Positions 26,305-36,812 of a stretch of DNA of 57,354 nt are shown in pieces (within the stretch, counting starts at the first letter, position 1; the number at the start of each line of letters is the position of its first letter). Made by a program: the position numbers and the translations under genes. The notes beneath the pieces are model-generated. The model saw nothing but the letters and a program-made list of their open reading frames with translations. It did no database searches and had not been told where the DNA came from. Source of the stretch: Saprospiraceae bacterium (GTDB taxonomy: Bacteria; Bacteroidota; Bacteroidia; Chitinophagales; Saprospiraceae); contig JAHDCG010000023.1 in the NCBI GenBank assembly GCA_020629965.1, positions 1 to 57,354 of the forward strand. The letters are read 5' to 3'.

Positions 26305-29300
26305 TTATTCCATTTTCACAAATCGTTTCAGAATTATCGTACCGTCGGCTTTTTTCGCATGGAGAAGATAAATGCCGGAAGGAAAAGCAGATATATCGAC
26401 TATACTTCTTCCGACTCCCGAAAATGTCGGAGCGTTTGTAATGTATTTGCCGTTGATGTCGAAAATATCGAGGCTCTGTACGCCTTCGATGTTAATTTCG
26501 ATTTTTAACTCTGCGGCAGCAGGAACCGGGTAAATGTAAATTTCCTCGGTTGAGTTTTGTTTCTTCAAAAATTCCCTTAATTGTGGATTTTCATCAGAGT
26601 CATTGACCGCATATCCTTCTACGGGAACATCATCACTTGTGCGTATTTTGCAGTAACACTCGTATTTTACAACTACTCTAACGTCTTTTCTGAAATCGAC
26701 CCCTTCGATTTCTCTTGAAACTACTAATTCCGAATATTCCTCGGATTTCGGTCGGTTAATTTCAATCTGTCTCGGATTTATTAGTTCTTCAGTCTCTTCA
26801 TTATACTCATTAGAAAGTGAAACCAAATATCTAATCGAGTCTTGATTTAAGGGTGCGCTTTCAGCGTACAGAGGATTTTCCCAACCAAAATTTTTATCAC
26901 CATTAGGCAAATCAATAATATCGACAGTTTCGATTTTGTTTTGCTCTTCGAAGACGGTCGGAGATTCACTGCCTGTCGGCGTGTTCGGTTCGACGAGTTG
27001 TTCGTCGCCCGGAGTATTCGTACCTGAATGACAGAGCACGATAACTTTTTTCAATCGTACTTCATTATTTAGCGCGGTAAGAATTATTGCCTCAAATTCC
27101 GGCTGAACTCCGCTATCGTAAACGAAATTTGCAAATGATTTCCATACACCATCTCCTCTTGTATCGTATTCTATTAAATCGTGTAAATTTCCTCCGGTAT
27201 CTCTGCCTTGCACCGTCAACAGATTATTACCGGTATGGTCATACAAATAAACTGCATCTATTTTTTGCGCACTTGTAAAAGGTACTCTCAATTGCTGTAC
27301 GTTATTGCAGTCATTAAAAGACCAAAACGGCTCGTTATTTAGTTCGGTAATATTTGCGGGTGAGTCCAAATCGCACAAGTCTAAATTATCGTATTCAAAT
27401 AAACTCTTAGCGTCGTCAAAACCTCCGCCGTTGCACTCATCACCCGAAATATTGTCTAAATCGACATCAACCGTACAAATGCAATTTTTACTTTTTACGC
27501 TTTTTCGACACCAATCCGAAAGATAGTATTCATCCTCGTTGTCTATGACGCCCCTAACGTAGATATTCCAATATTCGCAAAAATCATATTCCTCATCTTG
27601 AAAATCAGTTACGACAATCTCGCTCAAACTACCGTCTATCTCGTCATCATAAAGAGTAATCTCATCGAGTCGCGGATTGTCAGGGTCACTGACAGTACCG
27701 AAAGGAGCATAGTAAACCTGATATCTGTCCCATTCTTGTCCCGAACCTACACTATTATCAAGGGAAAGCCTAACATGTTTACAAGTTTGATATTCGACAT
27801 CTATTCCGCTTTCGCACAAAGAAGAGGGGTAATCTTGTTCGTATTCTCTGGCTAAAATAAAAATCGGCTTATCCGATACAACGATATTTTCGCCCAACTC
27901 GCTCCACTTTCCTCCTTCGTATGGCGCTTCCAATTCAATCAAAGTGCTGCTCTGAGAAATACCGGGCGCATATTGCTGAAATTGAGCAATTGTCATTTCC
28001 TCTTCAATGTTAAAACCTTCGGTCGGCAACCACACAGCATACACGGTTTTTCCGCCTCCCGTAAATCTGTAAACGCGCTTCGTGTCTCCCGCTATACTCA
28101 AATCCTCTATGGTTGTCGTACCGGACAAGGTTTTTTTGAGGGTACGCGTATAGTAGTAAGATGTTTTAGGGCTAAAACCGCTTTCTTTACCTTCCAACAG
28201 CCCCGAATTTTTAAAACGATATGAACCCGGGTCGTACTCTTCTATACAAGTGACTTCATTGTTAGAATTTCGCTTGAATAACCTGCCGTCAAAGGGCTGT
28301 TCGTCTCTGATACAAAACTGAATGACTTTATCCCAATCGGCTCTTCTCACCTCCATAAAACCTCTGACTAACCACCGTGCCTGCGTTTCGTATATGACAT
28401 CGAGTATTTTCTTTTGGTCTTCGGGATGTATTTCATCCCAATATTTTCTGAGAACGAGAATCCGGGAAGAGTTATCGTTAGCCGTAATAACATTATCGTT
28501 GCCGTCGCTGTTATTTACATAAAAATCTTGAAAATTTTCCGTTCTTCGTAAGTCTAACTCCGTTACACCTAATTCGACCACGTTCGTTTCTTGTACATCA
28601 CAGGAACCCGTCGCAGAGACCGCTACATCTTCGATAATATCGAGTGATGATTTTGACAAGGTTACGGTATATTCAGGCAGTGCCACTCCGTCAGAAAACG
28701 GATTTGTATCGTAGCCGAACTCTGACAGCCACACGTCTTTGTCTGATAATCCTAATGAAGCGATGTGTGCATTCAAAGCATCTAACTTCGCGTATAAATC
28801 AGGATTCGCCGTGCCGTCGCTTTCTTCGGGAGCAAGCCCGTAACTGCGCGGTAAACCGAAATCGGAAAAACGGTAATTGTGAAAGTTGAGAACATCAAAA
28901 ACAAATTTCACTTCCTCCGTCGGGCGATAATTTTCGAGTTCTGTCTTGACATCCGCCAAATAATCGTAAACATTCAAAGTTCGATTGAGCGAACCGTCTC
29001 ATTCAGTATTTCCAAATCTTCAATATCCAACAAGCCGCCCATTACAAATTTTCGGTCTTGATTTTCATCCACAGCATCATCGAAACCTTCCAAACTGGGT
29101 GCACTCATAACCTCATGCGCATCATAATTCGTACTCGACATCACCGCGTATTCTTGTGGAGTAAAGGAGTTCGGAGAACCGCACCACCACTTATCCTGCT
29201 CGTTCCAATTCTCTAAGTAAAACGTTTTTCCGGCAAACAAACTGTTTTGTAACTCTCCGTCGTAATAATCATCATAGTCTCCACCTGTAAAAAAAGAAGA

Positions 29301-29816
29301 CAGGCTGCTGATGTAATTTGTGTACCATGTATAGGCATCCGCCTGTGTACTTGTTATAGTACTGGTTGCGTTTGGACTAACTATACAATTTGTAGTAACA
29401 CTATTGTTTTCATCGAAGACAGGTGGCTTACCAAAGTCAAAAGAACAATCACCGTTATCGAAAATCGGCAACGACCCCTTGAGCGTTATACACATCTCAC
29501 GGTCGTCTTCGAGTAATTTTTGGTAAAAAGTTACAAAACTTCTCTCCGTTGTAGCTGCCGGGTTATTTTCCTAATCATATTTTGGGGTAAAAGGAAAAGA
29601 TGAACTGTACAATTCAAGGTTACCGCAATCATCAATTCCGCGTTCGTCGAGTGACCAAAGGTGATACTCACGCACAAACCCCACCGCGTCCAAGCGATTG
29701 GTCGGGTCTTCGCGCCGCGTATTCGTACCGAGAAAATCTTTGAAGTCCTGCGCTTGCGCGATTTCGGGAAAGCAAAAAAGGAGAAGAAAAAAAAGGGTTT
29801 TACAATAACAATTCAT
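26305..29816 (-). pseudogene. Broken T9SS-secreted glycoside hydrolase-like protein
   Basis: Three minus-strand pieces form one gene. The first (29571-29816) has a signal peptide and REDPTNRLDAVGFVREYH. An in-frame TAG at 29571-29573 follows, and the same frame stays open through 29495 to 28974. Then a one-base frameshift near 28977-28995 moves the coding to the frame of 26305-28977. Read through, the product is about 1,170 residues. ENWNEQDKWW and WLSEFGYDT look like the acid/base and nucleophile Glu regions of a clan-A (GH5/GH39-like) barrel. A large uncharacterised region follows, and the end (YPVPAAAELKIEI to LKRFVKME) is a type A sorting domain for type IX secretion. TAG acts as a stop elsewhere here (e.g. 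pdxA), so recoding is unlikely. Sequencing error is the main alternative for the frameshift. Confidence 0.8.
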
Positions 29817-30024
29817 AACAGAAATTTTTAAAAACGTTAAAAATTAAAGCGGGAGATTACCCTGCCGGCAGTACATTGACCGCATACCGACAAGACCCGT
29901 GAATTATAAATTGTTAATCGTATGAAAAGAGAAAAGTTACCTTGTGAATTTCGCTTATTACTTGTAACTTGGGTTCAAGTTGTAGAAAATAATCCGCAAA
30001 TACAAATTTTAATTGAAAATAATT

Positions 30025-33000
30025 ATGAATAATTTCGCATACTTAGTTTTTTTTTTACAAGAAATTAAAATACCAAAATATAATTTTGAAAAAATAAATT
30101 TTGTATTTTTTGCTGTCATCATTTCTTTTCCCCTTGCTGCCCAACAATGCGGCACTTCCCACATCCCACCCGCCGCCCCCGCAAAAGTCAAGCAACTCGA
30201 AAAAGAGTACGTCGCCGCTATGCAAGCCGACGAACCGAAACTCTTAGAAGATTACACTCTCCCCGTAGTCGTTCACATCATCCACAACGGCGGCGCAGAA
30301 CAACTTTCCGAAGCACAGGTACAGCAAGGCATAGACCACCTCAACGCCGCTTTTGCCAACACCCTGCCCTACGACCCCGACACCGGCGTGAATACGCAAA
30401 TTCAATTTTGCTTGGCACAGACCGACCCCGACGGAAATCTGACCGGCGGCATTACTTACACCCAATCCGTACTTACCGCAGGAGGAGCGACTGCCGACCA
30501 AATAGCCGGGCTTATTCGGTGGGAGCCCGATACTTACATCAATATTTGGGTAGTGCAGGACATCTGTAGTGTTACCGGCGGCAACTTCTGTGACGAGATA
30601 GCGGGCTACGCTTACGGTCCCGCTTGGCAGGGTTCATTTAACGACGGCATCTACGTCGAAGCCGCCGATTTTGGTTTCAGTCCGGCGGTGTCCGCCGTCT
30701 TGGCACACGAGGCGGGTCACTATCTCGGCTTAAAACATACCTTTGACGGCGGTTGTCTAAACAACAACTGCCTGACCGACGGCGACTACGTCTGTGATAC
30801 TCCTCCCGATAACTCAACGGCATACATACCTTGTGACGAAGAAATCAACAGTTGTACGACGGATACGGACAGTGGTTATAACTTCGACCTAAACGATAAA
30901 ATTTGGAACTATATGGACTATAGCGGCACTTGCCGCACGGGCTTTACCTCCGGGCAGGCGCAGCGCATGCAATATATGTTAGAAAATCCGCGCTCCGTTT
31001 TGTTAAGTTCTTCTGCCTGTCAGCCGCCCTGTCTGTCGCCTTTAACTGCTGCTTTCTCTGCTCCCGCTTCCGTCGAGGTCGGCAGTACCGTCGTGTTTAC
31101 CAATACCTCCGACAACGCCGATACCTACGAATGGAAAATAAACGGGACGGTTCAATCCGACGCGGAAAGTTGGGAATACTTTTTTGACAATCCGGGCATC
31201 TATACCGTAGAAATGACGGCGGCAAACAATGACATCTACTGCACACAAATCTTTGCGCAAGCGGTTGAGGTTACCTGTCCCGCAGAAACGGAAATAATAT
31301 GGGAAGCCACCCAACCCGCCTACGGAGATACACTAACTTTTACTGCCCTTACGAACACCGCTGACTTTATTTGGCGGGTAAACGGCACGAGTTACGGGAG
31401 TGAAGAAAGCATTATAGTGGTCTTCGACCAAATCGGGAGCTATTTAATAGAATTGCAAGGCAACCACGATTTTTGCAGCGACTTGACAAGTGAACTTTTA
31501 ATTTTAGAGGGAGAAGAAAATTGCGAGGTGATGCCGCAAACATTTACTTACGGTTATTCTACCCGGACGAATCCTTATGTAAGCGACCCGGATTATATAG
31601 GAGATTTTAATCCGAGATATACCGTAGGTGTCGAAGAAAATGTTTATACCTTGGGAAGAATGAGGGACTCGACTGATTATCACGGTGTTCTGATTACAAA
31701 ATACGATACCCTCGGTCAGATAGTAAAAGCAAAGAATTTTTTTACACCTTCCGACGCTTCTGTTTGGGTCAGATCTCGATTGTTTGCCGTTGGTGATAAA
31801 ATAGCTGTTCTATCCAAAGGTAATCCTTTCAGCACACTAAATCTAATGATAATCGATGCAAACTTAAACTTAGTTTTTGCAAAAGCAATCTTTAGTACTG
31901 TGGTTTCAGCTTTCGGAAATCCTTACAAAATAATCGAAACAAGTACGGGGAATTACTTAATTTTTATATCGGAAGACGAGTACGAATACAACAGAATTAC
32001 ATTTATCGAAACGGATGCGGAAGGTAATACAATCAACGTTAAGAATATTCAGTTCCCGCGCGGTACTTTAGGGAATTCAACCGGTAACGAACTTTTTGAA
32101 ACTGAAGACGGAAACTTTGCGATAGTTACTCGTAGGGGGATGACTTCTTTCAACTTAGAGACAGGTATTATATGGAGTAAAGAATTTGACTTGTATCCTA
32201 CATTTGGCGACCAAAGCGATTTTCGAATAGAAGATGCAACATACTCGAACGGAAAAACGGCAATTATCGGTCGTAATCACGAAATAGGTTTGTTTAATGA
32301 AGTCCTTGGTCTGATAGATGAAAACGGTGAGCCGGATTGGATGAAGAGTTATAGTTATACCTTATCATCTTCGGCAATCAACAGCAGTGTGTTGTATCCT
32401 TATATTTTTATGCGCGACAGTAGTATCATTACGACACAGTTACCGCGTTGTTTTGACTGCGACGGTCTCGGAGGCAGTATTTATCGTAATGTAAGAACTA
32501 AATGGGATTTTGATGCTAACGTAATATGGAGTCACGCCGAAAGCGTAGGAAGCTTAAAAATTTTTCACGAATACAACGACTCCTATTATTTTGCCGGTAC
32601 TTATCCGCGAATCGGTAAACTTAACGATACACGATTAATAAGAACCGACCAAAACGGTTATTTCCCCGGTTGCTCTGCTGCGGAGAGCACCGCTATGACC
32701 GAAGATATTCCTTTTGCCGTACTCGACGTAGCCGCAGAAATGACCGATACCCTGCTGCTTCCGTTACCCGCTCCCGAAATCCTGACGAGCGATGCCGTAG
32801 TCTATCGGCACGACCCCTGTAATCTGCTCCGCGCCGACGCGGCAGTCGATATTCTCGACAGCGAAATCTGCTCCGAGCATATCGCCGTCACCGTAGAAAT
32901 TTGTAACTACGGGCAGAAGACACTCTACCCCGTGACTTCCGTCGATTTTTACACGGCACATCCCGACCTCGAAACGAGTGTACCTTTCGACAGCGATGTT

Positions 33001-35067
33001 ATCGGTGCTTTTCTGCCCCAAAATCAATGCGATACAGTAGTCTTTTATACGAGCGGCATTCCGCCGACCGATAAACTGTACTGCATTGTAAACCAAGATG
33101 CAACAGCATTTTTTCCTCACAATCAGGGTTTCGATAACAGTACCTACGTCAATCAATACGAATGTACCTACGATAATAACCTCGACAGCCTGACTCTGCC
33201 GCCCTTTGCCTTTAGCAGTTTCGACCTGCCCGCAGACACCTTATTTTGCGGTGCAATAGATTTGACTCTTTCCGCACCTTTAGGCTTCGACACTTACACA
33301 TGGCAAGGCGACACCCTCGGCAGCAATTATCAGGTAACTGCCCCCGGTACTTACACCGCCGTTGTTACGGATAATTGCGGTTTGACACAGACCGATTCTC
33401 TTGTCGTCACTCAAGAGTCAAACGTTTCGCTTTTCGAGGTCGAGTCCGATTTGGAAATTTGTACTCAAGGTACGGTCGATTTGACCGTTCCCGACTATCC
33501 TTCCGTGCTTTGGAGCGACGGTTCAAGCGACCCTGATATTACTTTTACGCTGCCCGGCACTTACATTGTTACTGCTGCCGATGCCTGCGGCAATACGAAA
33601 AGCGACACCGTGGAAGTTACCGAAATCGTTACCGACTTCGACTTAGGCGACGACATCAGCATCTGCGCCGCAGACTCCGTCACCATAAGTTTACCCGCCG
33701 ACTTTACGAATATCACTTGGTACGCCGAGGGCGGCAACTGCACCGACTGCCCCGACCTGCTGCTGCAACCCGCCGTGAGTACCACCCTCGCCCTCATCGC
33801 CGAAACCGCTGCGGGCTGCCCCGTTGCCGATACGCTGCACATCGCCGTGGCGACTTTATCTCAAACGCTGAGCGTCACGCCGACCGCCTGCGCCGACTCC
33901 GCCGACGGCAGCCTGACCGTTACGGACTCCGATGCGGCGGCGTTCAGTCTCGACGGCAGTGACTTTTCGCCCGTCGGTTACTTTACCGACCTCGCTCCGG
34001 CAGACTATACTTTAACCGCAATCGACAGCGCGGGCTGTGTATTTCAAACGCCCTTTACAGTGACTGCTCCGCCCGCTCTCTCCGTCGATATCGGCGCGGA
34101 TACGCTGTTGTGTGCGGGCGATGCAGTGTCGCTGTCCGCCCCCGCCGGGCAGGCGATTTACGCGTGGTCGCCCGCTGCCGCCGTCACTTGTGCCGACTGT
34201 GCGCAAACAGTATATCGCGGTGATTTTGCCGGCACGGTGAGCCTGACCGTCACCGACCCGACGGGCTGCACGGCAAGCGACAGTCGCACTTTTGCGTTTT
34301 CGGAACTGACCCCGATTTTTTCCGTTACCGATGCCGACTGCCACGCCGAGGCGAGCGGTGCGCTAACGGTTGCTGCCGACCCGGGCGCGGCGACTTTCGG
34401 CATCGACGGCACGAACTTTTCCGTCGGAAGAACATTCACGGGTTTGAGCGCGGGCAGCTACACGCTGTACGTGCGCGACACGCTCGGCTGCCTGCACGAG
34501 TCGCCTTTTGACATCACCGAACCCGCGCCGCTGCAAGTTCTCCTCACCGCTGATACGACCGTTACGCAGGGCACAGAGGTCGCACTCGCCGCCGAGGTCA
34601 GCGGCGGCACACCGCCCTACGGCTACGCGTGGCAGCCGACCGATTTTTTAGATTGTACGGACTGCGATGCCGTGCGCGCCGTGCCGCCGTATTCCCTCGC
34701 TTACACCGCAAATATCACGGACGCTGCGGGCTGCACGGCAACGAGTCGCGTACAACTGACCGTAGAAAATGCCTACGAGGTTTATATCCCCACCGCTTTT
34801 TCACCGAACGGCGACGGCATAAATGATTATTTTACGGTATTCGGCGGTGCGAATGTGAGTGAGGTGATTGGTTTGAAAATCTATGCGAGAAAGGGCGATT
34901 TGGTCTTTGCCAAAAGCAATTTCGCCCCCGGTACCGAAGCTCTCGGTTGGGACGGTACGCACCGCAGCGAGCCGCTGAAAGGCGGAGTCTATGTGTATGT
35001 AGCGGAGGTACTTTTCTTGGACGGCACACGCAAAACATTTACGGGGGAGGCGGGATTGGTGCGGTGA
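30025..35067 (+). CDS. Giant T9SS surface protein: M43-type metalloprotease, PKD and SprB-like repeats
   Basis: About 1680 residues. A signal sequence (to about residue 35) precedes a pappalysin-like zinc protease domain with HEAGHYLGLKH at residues 228-238, followed by a Met-turn-like region (WNYMDYS). Next are two PKD-like domains (about 345-500), a long region about 510-900 predicted as propeller-like repeats (FAIVTRRG, GKTAIIGRN), several Ig-like segments with the DLTLSAP type, and at least two SprB-like repeats (AACADSADGSLTV, FSLDGSDFS). The end is a gliding-motility-associated C-terminal domain (TAFSPNGDGINDYF to the end), i.e. a type B T9SS signal. It should be exported and held at the cell surface. 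The start could also be the TTG at 30013. The middle third is AT-richer than the rest. Confidence 0.9.
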   Translation: MNNFAYLVFFLQEIKIPKYNFEKINFVFFAVIISFPLAAQQCGTSHIPPAAPAKVKQLEKEYVAAMQADEPKLLEDYTLPVVVHIIHNGGAEQLSEAQVQQGIDHLNAAFANTLPYDPDTGVNTQIQFCLAQTDPDGNLTGGITYTQSVLTAGGATADQIAGLIRWEPDTYINIWVVQDICSVTGGNFCDEIAGYAYGPAWQGSFNDGIYVEAADFGFSPAVSAVLAHEAGHYLGLKHTFDGGCLNNNCLTDGDYVCDTPPDNSTAYIPCDEEINSCTTDTDSGYNFDLNDKIWNYMDYSGTCRTGFTSGQAQRMQYMLENPRSVLLSSSACQPPCLSPLTAAFSAPASVEVGSTVVFTNTSDNADTYEWKINGTVQSDAESWEYFFDNPGIYTVEMTAANNDIYCTQIFAQAVEVTCPAETEIIWEATQPAYGDTLTFTALTNTADFIWRVNGTSYGSEESIIVVFDQIGSYLIELQGNHDFCSDLTSELLILEGEENCEVMPQTFTYGYSTRTNPYVSDPDYIGDFNPRYTVGVEENVYTLGRMRDSTDYHGVLITKYDTLGQIVKAKNFFTPSDASVWVRSRLFAVGDKIAVLSKGNPFSTLNLMIIDANLNLVFAKAIFSTVVSAFGNPYKIIETSTGNYLIFISEDEYEYNRITFIETDAEGNTINVKNIQFPRGTLGNSTGNELFETEDGNFAIVTRRGMTSFNLETGIIWSKEFDLYPTFGDQSDFRIEDATYSNGKTAIIGRNHEIGLFNEVLGLIDENGEPDWMKSYSYTLSSSAINSSVLYPYIFMRDSSIITTQLPRCFDCDGLGGSIYRNVRTKWDFDANVIWSHAESVGSLKIFHEYNDSYYFAGTYPRIGKLNDTRLIRTDQNGYFPGCSAAESTAMTEDIPFAVLDVAAEMTDTLLLPLPAPEILTSDAVVYRHDPCNLLRADAAVDILDSEICSEHIAVTVEICNYGQKTLYPVTSVDFYTAHPDLETSVPFDSDVIGAFLPQNQCDTVVFYTSGIPPTDKLYCIVNQDATAFFPHNQGFDNSTYVNQYECTYDNNLDSLTLPPFAFSSFDLPADTLFCGAIDLTLSAPLGFDTYTWQGDTLGSNYQVTAPGTYTAVVTDNCGLTQTDSLVVTQESNVSLFEVESDLEICTQGTVDLTVPDYPSVLWSDGSSDPDITFTLPGTYIVTAADACGNTKSDTVEVTEIVTDFDLGDDISICAADSVTISLPADFTNITWYAEGGNCTDCPDLLLQPAVSTTLALIAETAAGCPVADTLHIAVATLSQTLSVTPTACADSADGSLTVTDSDAAAFSLDGSDFSPVGYFTDLAPADYTLTAIDSAGCVFQTPFTVTAPPALSVDIGADTLLCAGDAVSLSAPAGQAIYAWSPAAAVTCADCAQTVYRGDFAGTVSLTVTDPTGCTASDSRTFAFSELTPIFSVTDADCHAEASGALTVAADPGAATFGIDGTNFSVGRTFTGLSAGSYTLYVRDTLGCLHESPFDITEPAPLQVLLTADTTVTQGTEVALAAEVSGGTPPYGYAWQPTDFLDCTDCDAVRAVPPYSLAYTANITDAAGCTATSRVQLTVENAYEVYIPTAFSPNGDGINDYFTVFGGANVSEVIGLKIYARKGDLVFAKSNFAPGTEALGWDGTHRSEPLKGGVYVYVAEVLFLDGTRKTFTGEAGLVR

Positions 35068-35128
35068 AGAATGAATACGAACTACACGCTGACAATTAAT
35101 TGCAAAATCGGAAATCCCTATTCATAAA

Positions 35129-35168
35129 CGTCACCGTCAACCGTCCGCCGTTCTACCGTCCACCGTCA
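35129..35168. repeat. CCGTCCA heptad array at the TolC stop codon
   Basis: CCGTCAA CCGTCCG CCGTTCTA CCGTCCA CCGTCAAAA; the array runs over the stop codon at 35166-35168. Confidence 0.8.
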
Positions 35169-36575
35169 AAACAACCGCCCCGCAGCCCATTCTAATTTAT
35201 AAGCCGTTTTCTCCAACTCCGCCGCTGCTTTCGCCGTTTTTAGGCGGGCTTCGATGAGCTTTTGCTCGCGGCTGTTGAGCAGGAAAATCGAGCTTTCACC
35301 GATACGGAATTTTTCGTTTTCGGCAGTCAGTAGTAAGCGGTAATTTTCGGTGGCTTCTTCCTGTAATTGCAGAATGGTCGCCGTATTTCTTGCTTCGTTG
35401 AGGGCGGCTCTGATTTTATTTTGAATTTCCAATTGTTTGCCGTCTAATTTCAGTTCGTTTTCGGATTGCTCTAAGCGCACAAAATCCAAACCGCCGCGGG
35501 CTTTGCGCAGAAAAATCGGGTATTCCAAGGTCGCGCCCCACTTATAATTTTCGGTAAGCAAACCCGTAAAATCTCCTTCATCGACGTCGCTCGGCAAAAA
35601 ATTTGTGCCGGTGCCGAGGAGGTTGAAATTGACTCGCAAATCGGGCTTCAAGGCTTCCCTTTTCAGTCTTTCTTTAATTGCCAAAGACTCTCTTTTGATT
35701 AAAATTTGCTGTAAATCGGGGTGAGAATTGCGCAGCGCATCCCGCGAAATATCGGGCATCTCGGGTATTAAATCCGCCGTCGGTAACTCGGGGCGTAGTC
35801 GTTCCGTGATTTCTAAGGGCGCGCCGTCGGTACTCCAGAGGTAGTTGGACAGTTCCAATCCCGCATTCAAATAATCGACCTGCGCCCGCTGATAGTCCAA
35901 GCGGCGCGTCTGGATTTGAATGAGTGCTTCCAAGGTATCGACCGCCGGTTTGTCGCCCTGCAAAAAACTTTCGCGCACACCGACAAAGCGATTTTCCGCC
36001 AATTCGACCGACTCTTCGTAGATTTTTACGGTTTGAAAATTAAACGCCCAATTCCAATAAGCCATCGCCGCATCCAAAATCAAATCGTTGCGAACAGCGC
36101 GGCGTTCGGCTTCGTTGGCGGCTTCCAAGAGTTCCGCCTGTCTGACCTGCTCACGTCTTTTATCGAAAAGCAGACCCTGCAGTACCGACACCTCCGCGCC
36201 GATTATCGCCTGCCCCTGCGAGGGTAGTGAATTTTCGGGATTGAGAAAAACGCCGCTCGACCACGTATAACCCGCTTTTAAATCCGCACCGAACCACAGC
36301 GGAATTTTCAGCCCCGCCTCACCGATTTTAAAATAATCTTTGCTGTCGAATTGCTTGTCCTCATAGTCGCCGTACAACTTCGGGTCGAAGCCGCCGCGTG
36401 CTTCGCGCAGGCGCGCCTCGGCTTTGGCTTGCAGCAGATTAGCCTGCCGCGTCACGGGATGTGTGCGGCGCACGATGTCGAGATATTCTTCGGCGGTAAA
36501 AACATTGTCCGATTGCGCGGACAGGACGGCGCAGAGCAGGAGAAGACTCAAGATATGAAGACAGGATTTTTTCAT
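35166..36575 (-). CDS. TolC-family outer-membrane channel
   Basis: A 469-residue outer-membrane efflux/secretion channel. A signal peptide (residues 1-20, ending AQS) precedes two homologous halves with long coiled helices. Recognisable are the N-terminal YLDIVRRTHPVTRQANLLQAK, strand segments such as GAEVSVLQGLLFD and LEYPIFLRKARGG, and a C-terminal helix ending AAELEKTAYKLEWAAGRLF. It would provide the outer-membrane duct for one of the two HlyD adaptors in the window, but none is adjacent. The last codons and stop lie in a heptad array. Confidence 0.9.
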   Translation of the reverse strand: MKKSCLHILSLLLLCAVLSAQSDNVFTAEEYLDIVRRTHPVTRQANLLQAKAEARLREARGGFDPKLYGDYEDKQFDSKDYFKIGEAGLKIPLWFGADLKAGYTWSSGVFLNPENSLPSQGQAIIGAEVSVLQGLLFDKRREQVRQAELLEAANEAERRAVRNDLILDAAMAYWNWAFNFQTVKIYEESVELAENRFVGVRESFLQGDKPAVDTLEALIQIQTRRLDYQRAQVDYLNAGLELSNYLWSTDGAPLEITERLRPELPTADLIPEMPDISRDALRNSHPDLQQILIKRESLAIKERLKREALKPDLRVNFNLLGTGTNFLPSDVDEGDFTGLLTENYKWGATLEYPIFLRKARGGLDFVRLEQSENELKLDGKQLEIQNKIRAALNEARNTATILQLQEEATENYRLLLTAENEKFRIGESSIFLLNSREQKLIEARLKTAKAAAELEKTAYKLEWAAGRLF

Positions 36576-36611
36576 TTGCGGATGATATAAAAGTCAGTAC
36601 GTTTTAATTCT

Positions 36612-36710
36612 GTTGAATCGTTGAACTGTTGAATCGTTGAAAATCCTGCGAGACTATTCGGCTTTCGAGGTTTACTTGTTCAACAATTCAACGACTCAAC
36701 GATTCAACAA
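36612..36710 (-). repeat. GTTGAATC hairpin element, copy 2
   Basis: On the minus strand the left arm is GTTGAATC, GTTGAGTC, GTTGAATT, GTTGAAC. The loop contains AAACCTCGAAAGCCGAATAG and the right arm continues with TTCAACGATTCAAC plus two further units. It aligns along its length with copy 1. It lies between the threonine aldolase stop and the TolC start. Confidence 0.88.
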
Positions 36711-36812
36711 AACCTTTTCTTTAATCAATATAAAAAACTGAAGAGGGGGTTTAGTTTACCGAAAATGAAAATATTATTTGGAAGTTTGTGAATACGATGT
36801 TAAATTATCCGA

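Noticed and set aside
26305-29816. Recoding of TAG as an amino acid in the T9SS gene
   Set aside because: TAG ends intact genes in this window (for example pdxA and the DUF3857 gene), and a second lesion (frameshift) is present, so decay or sequence error is simpler.
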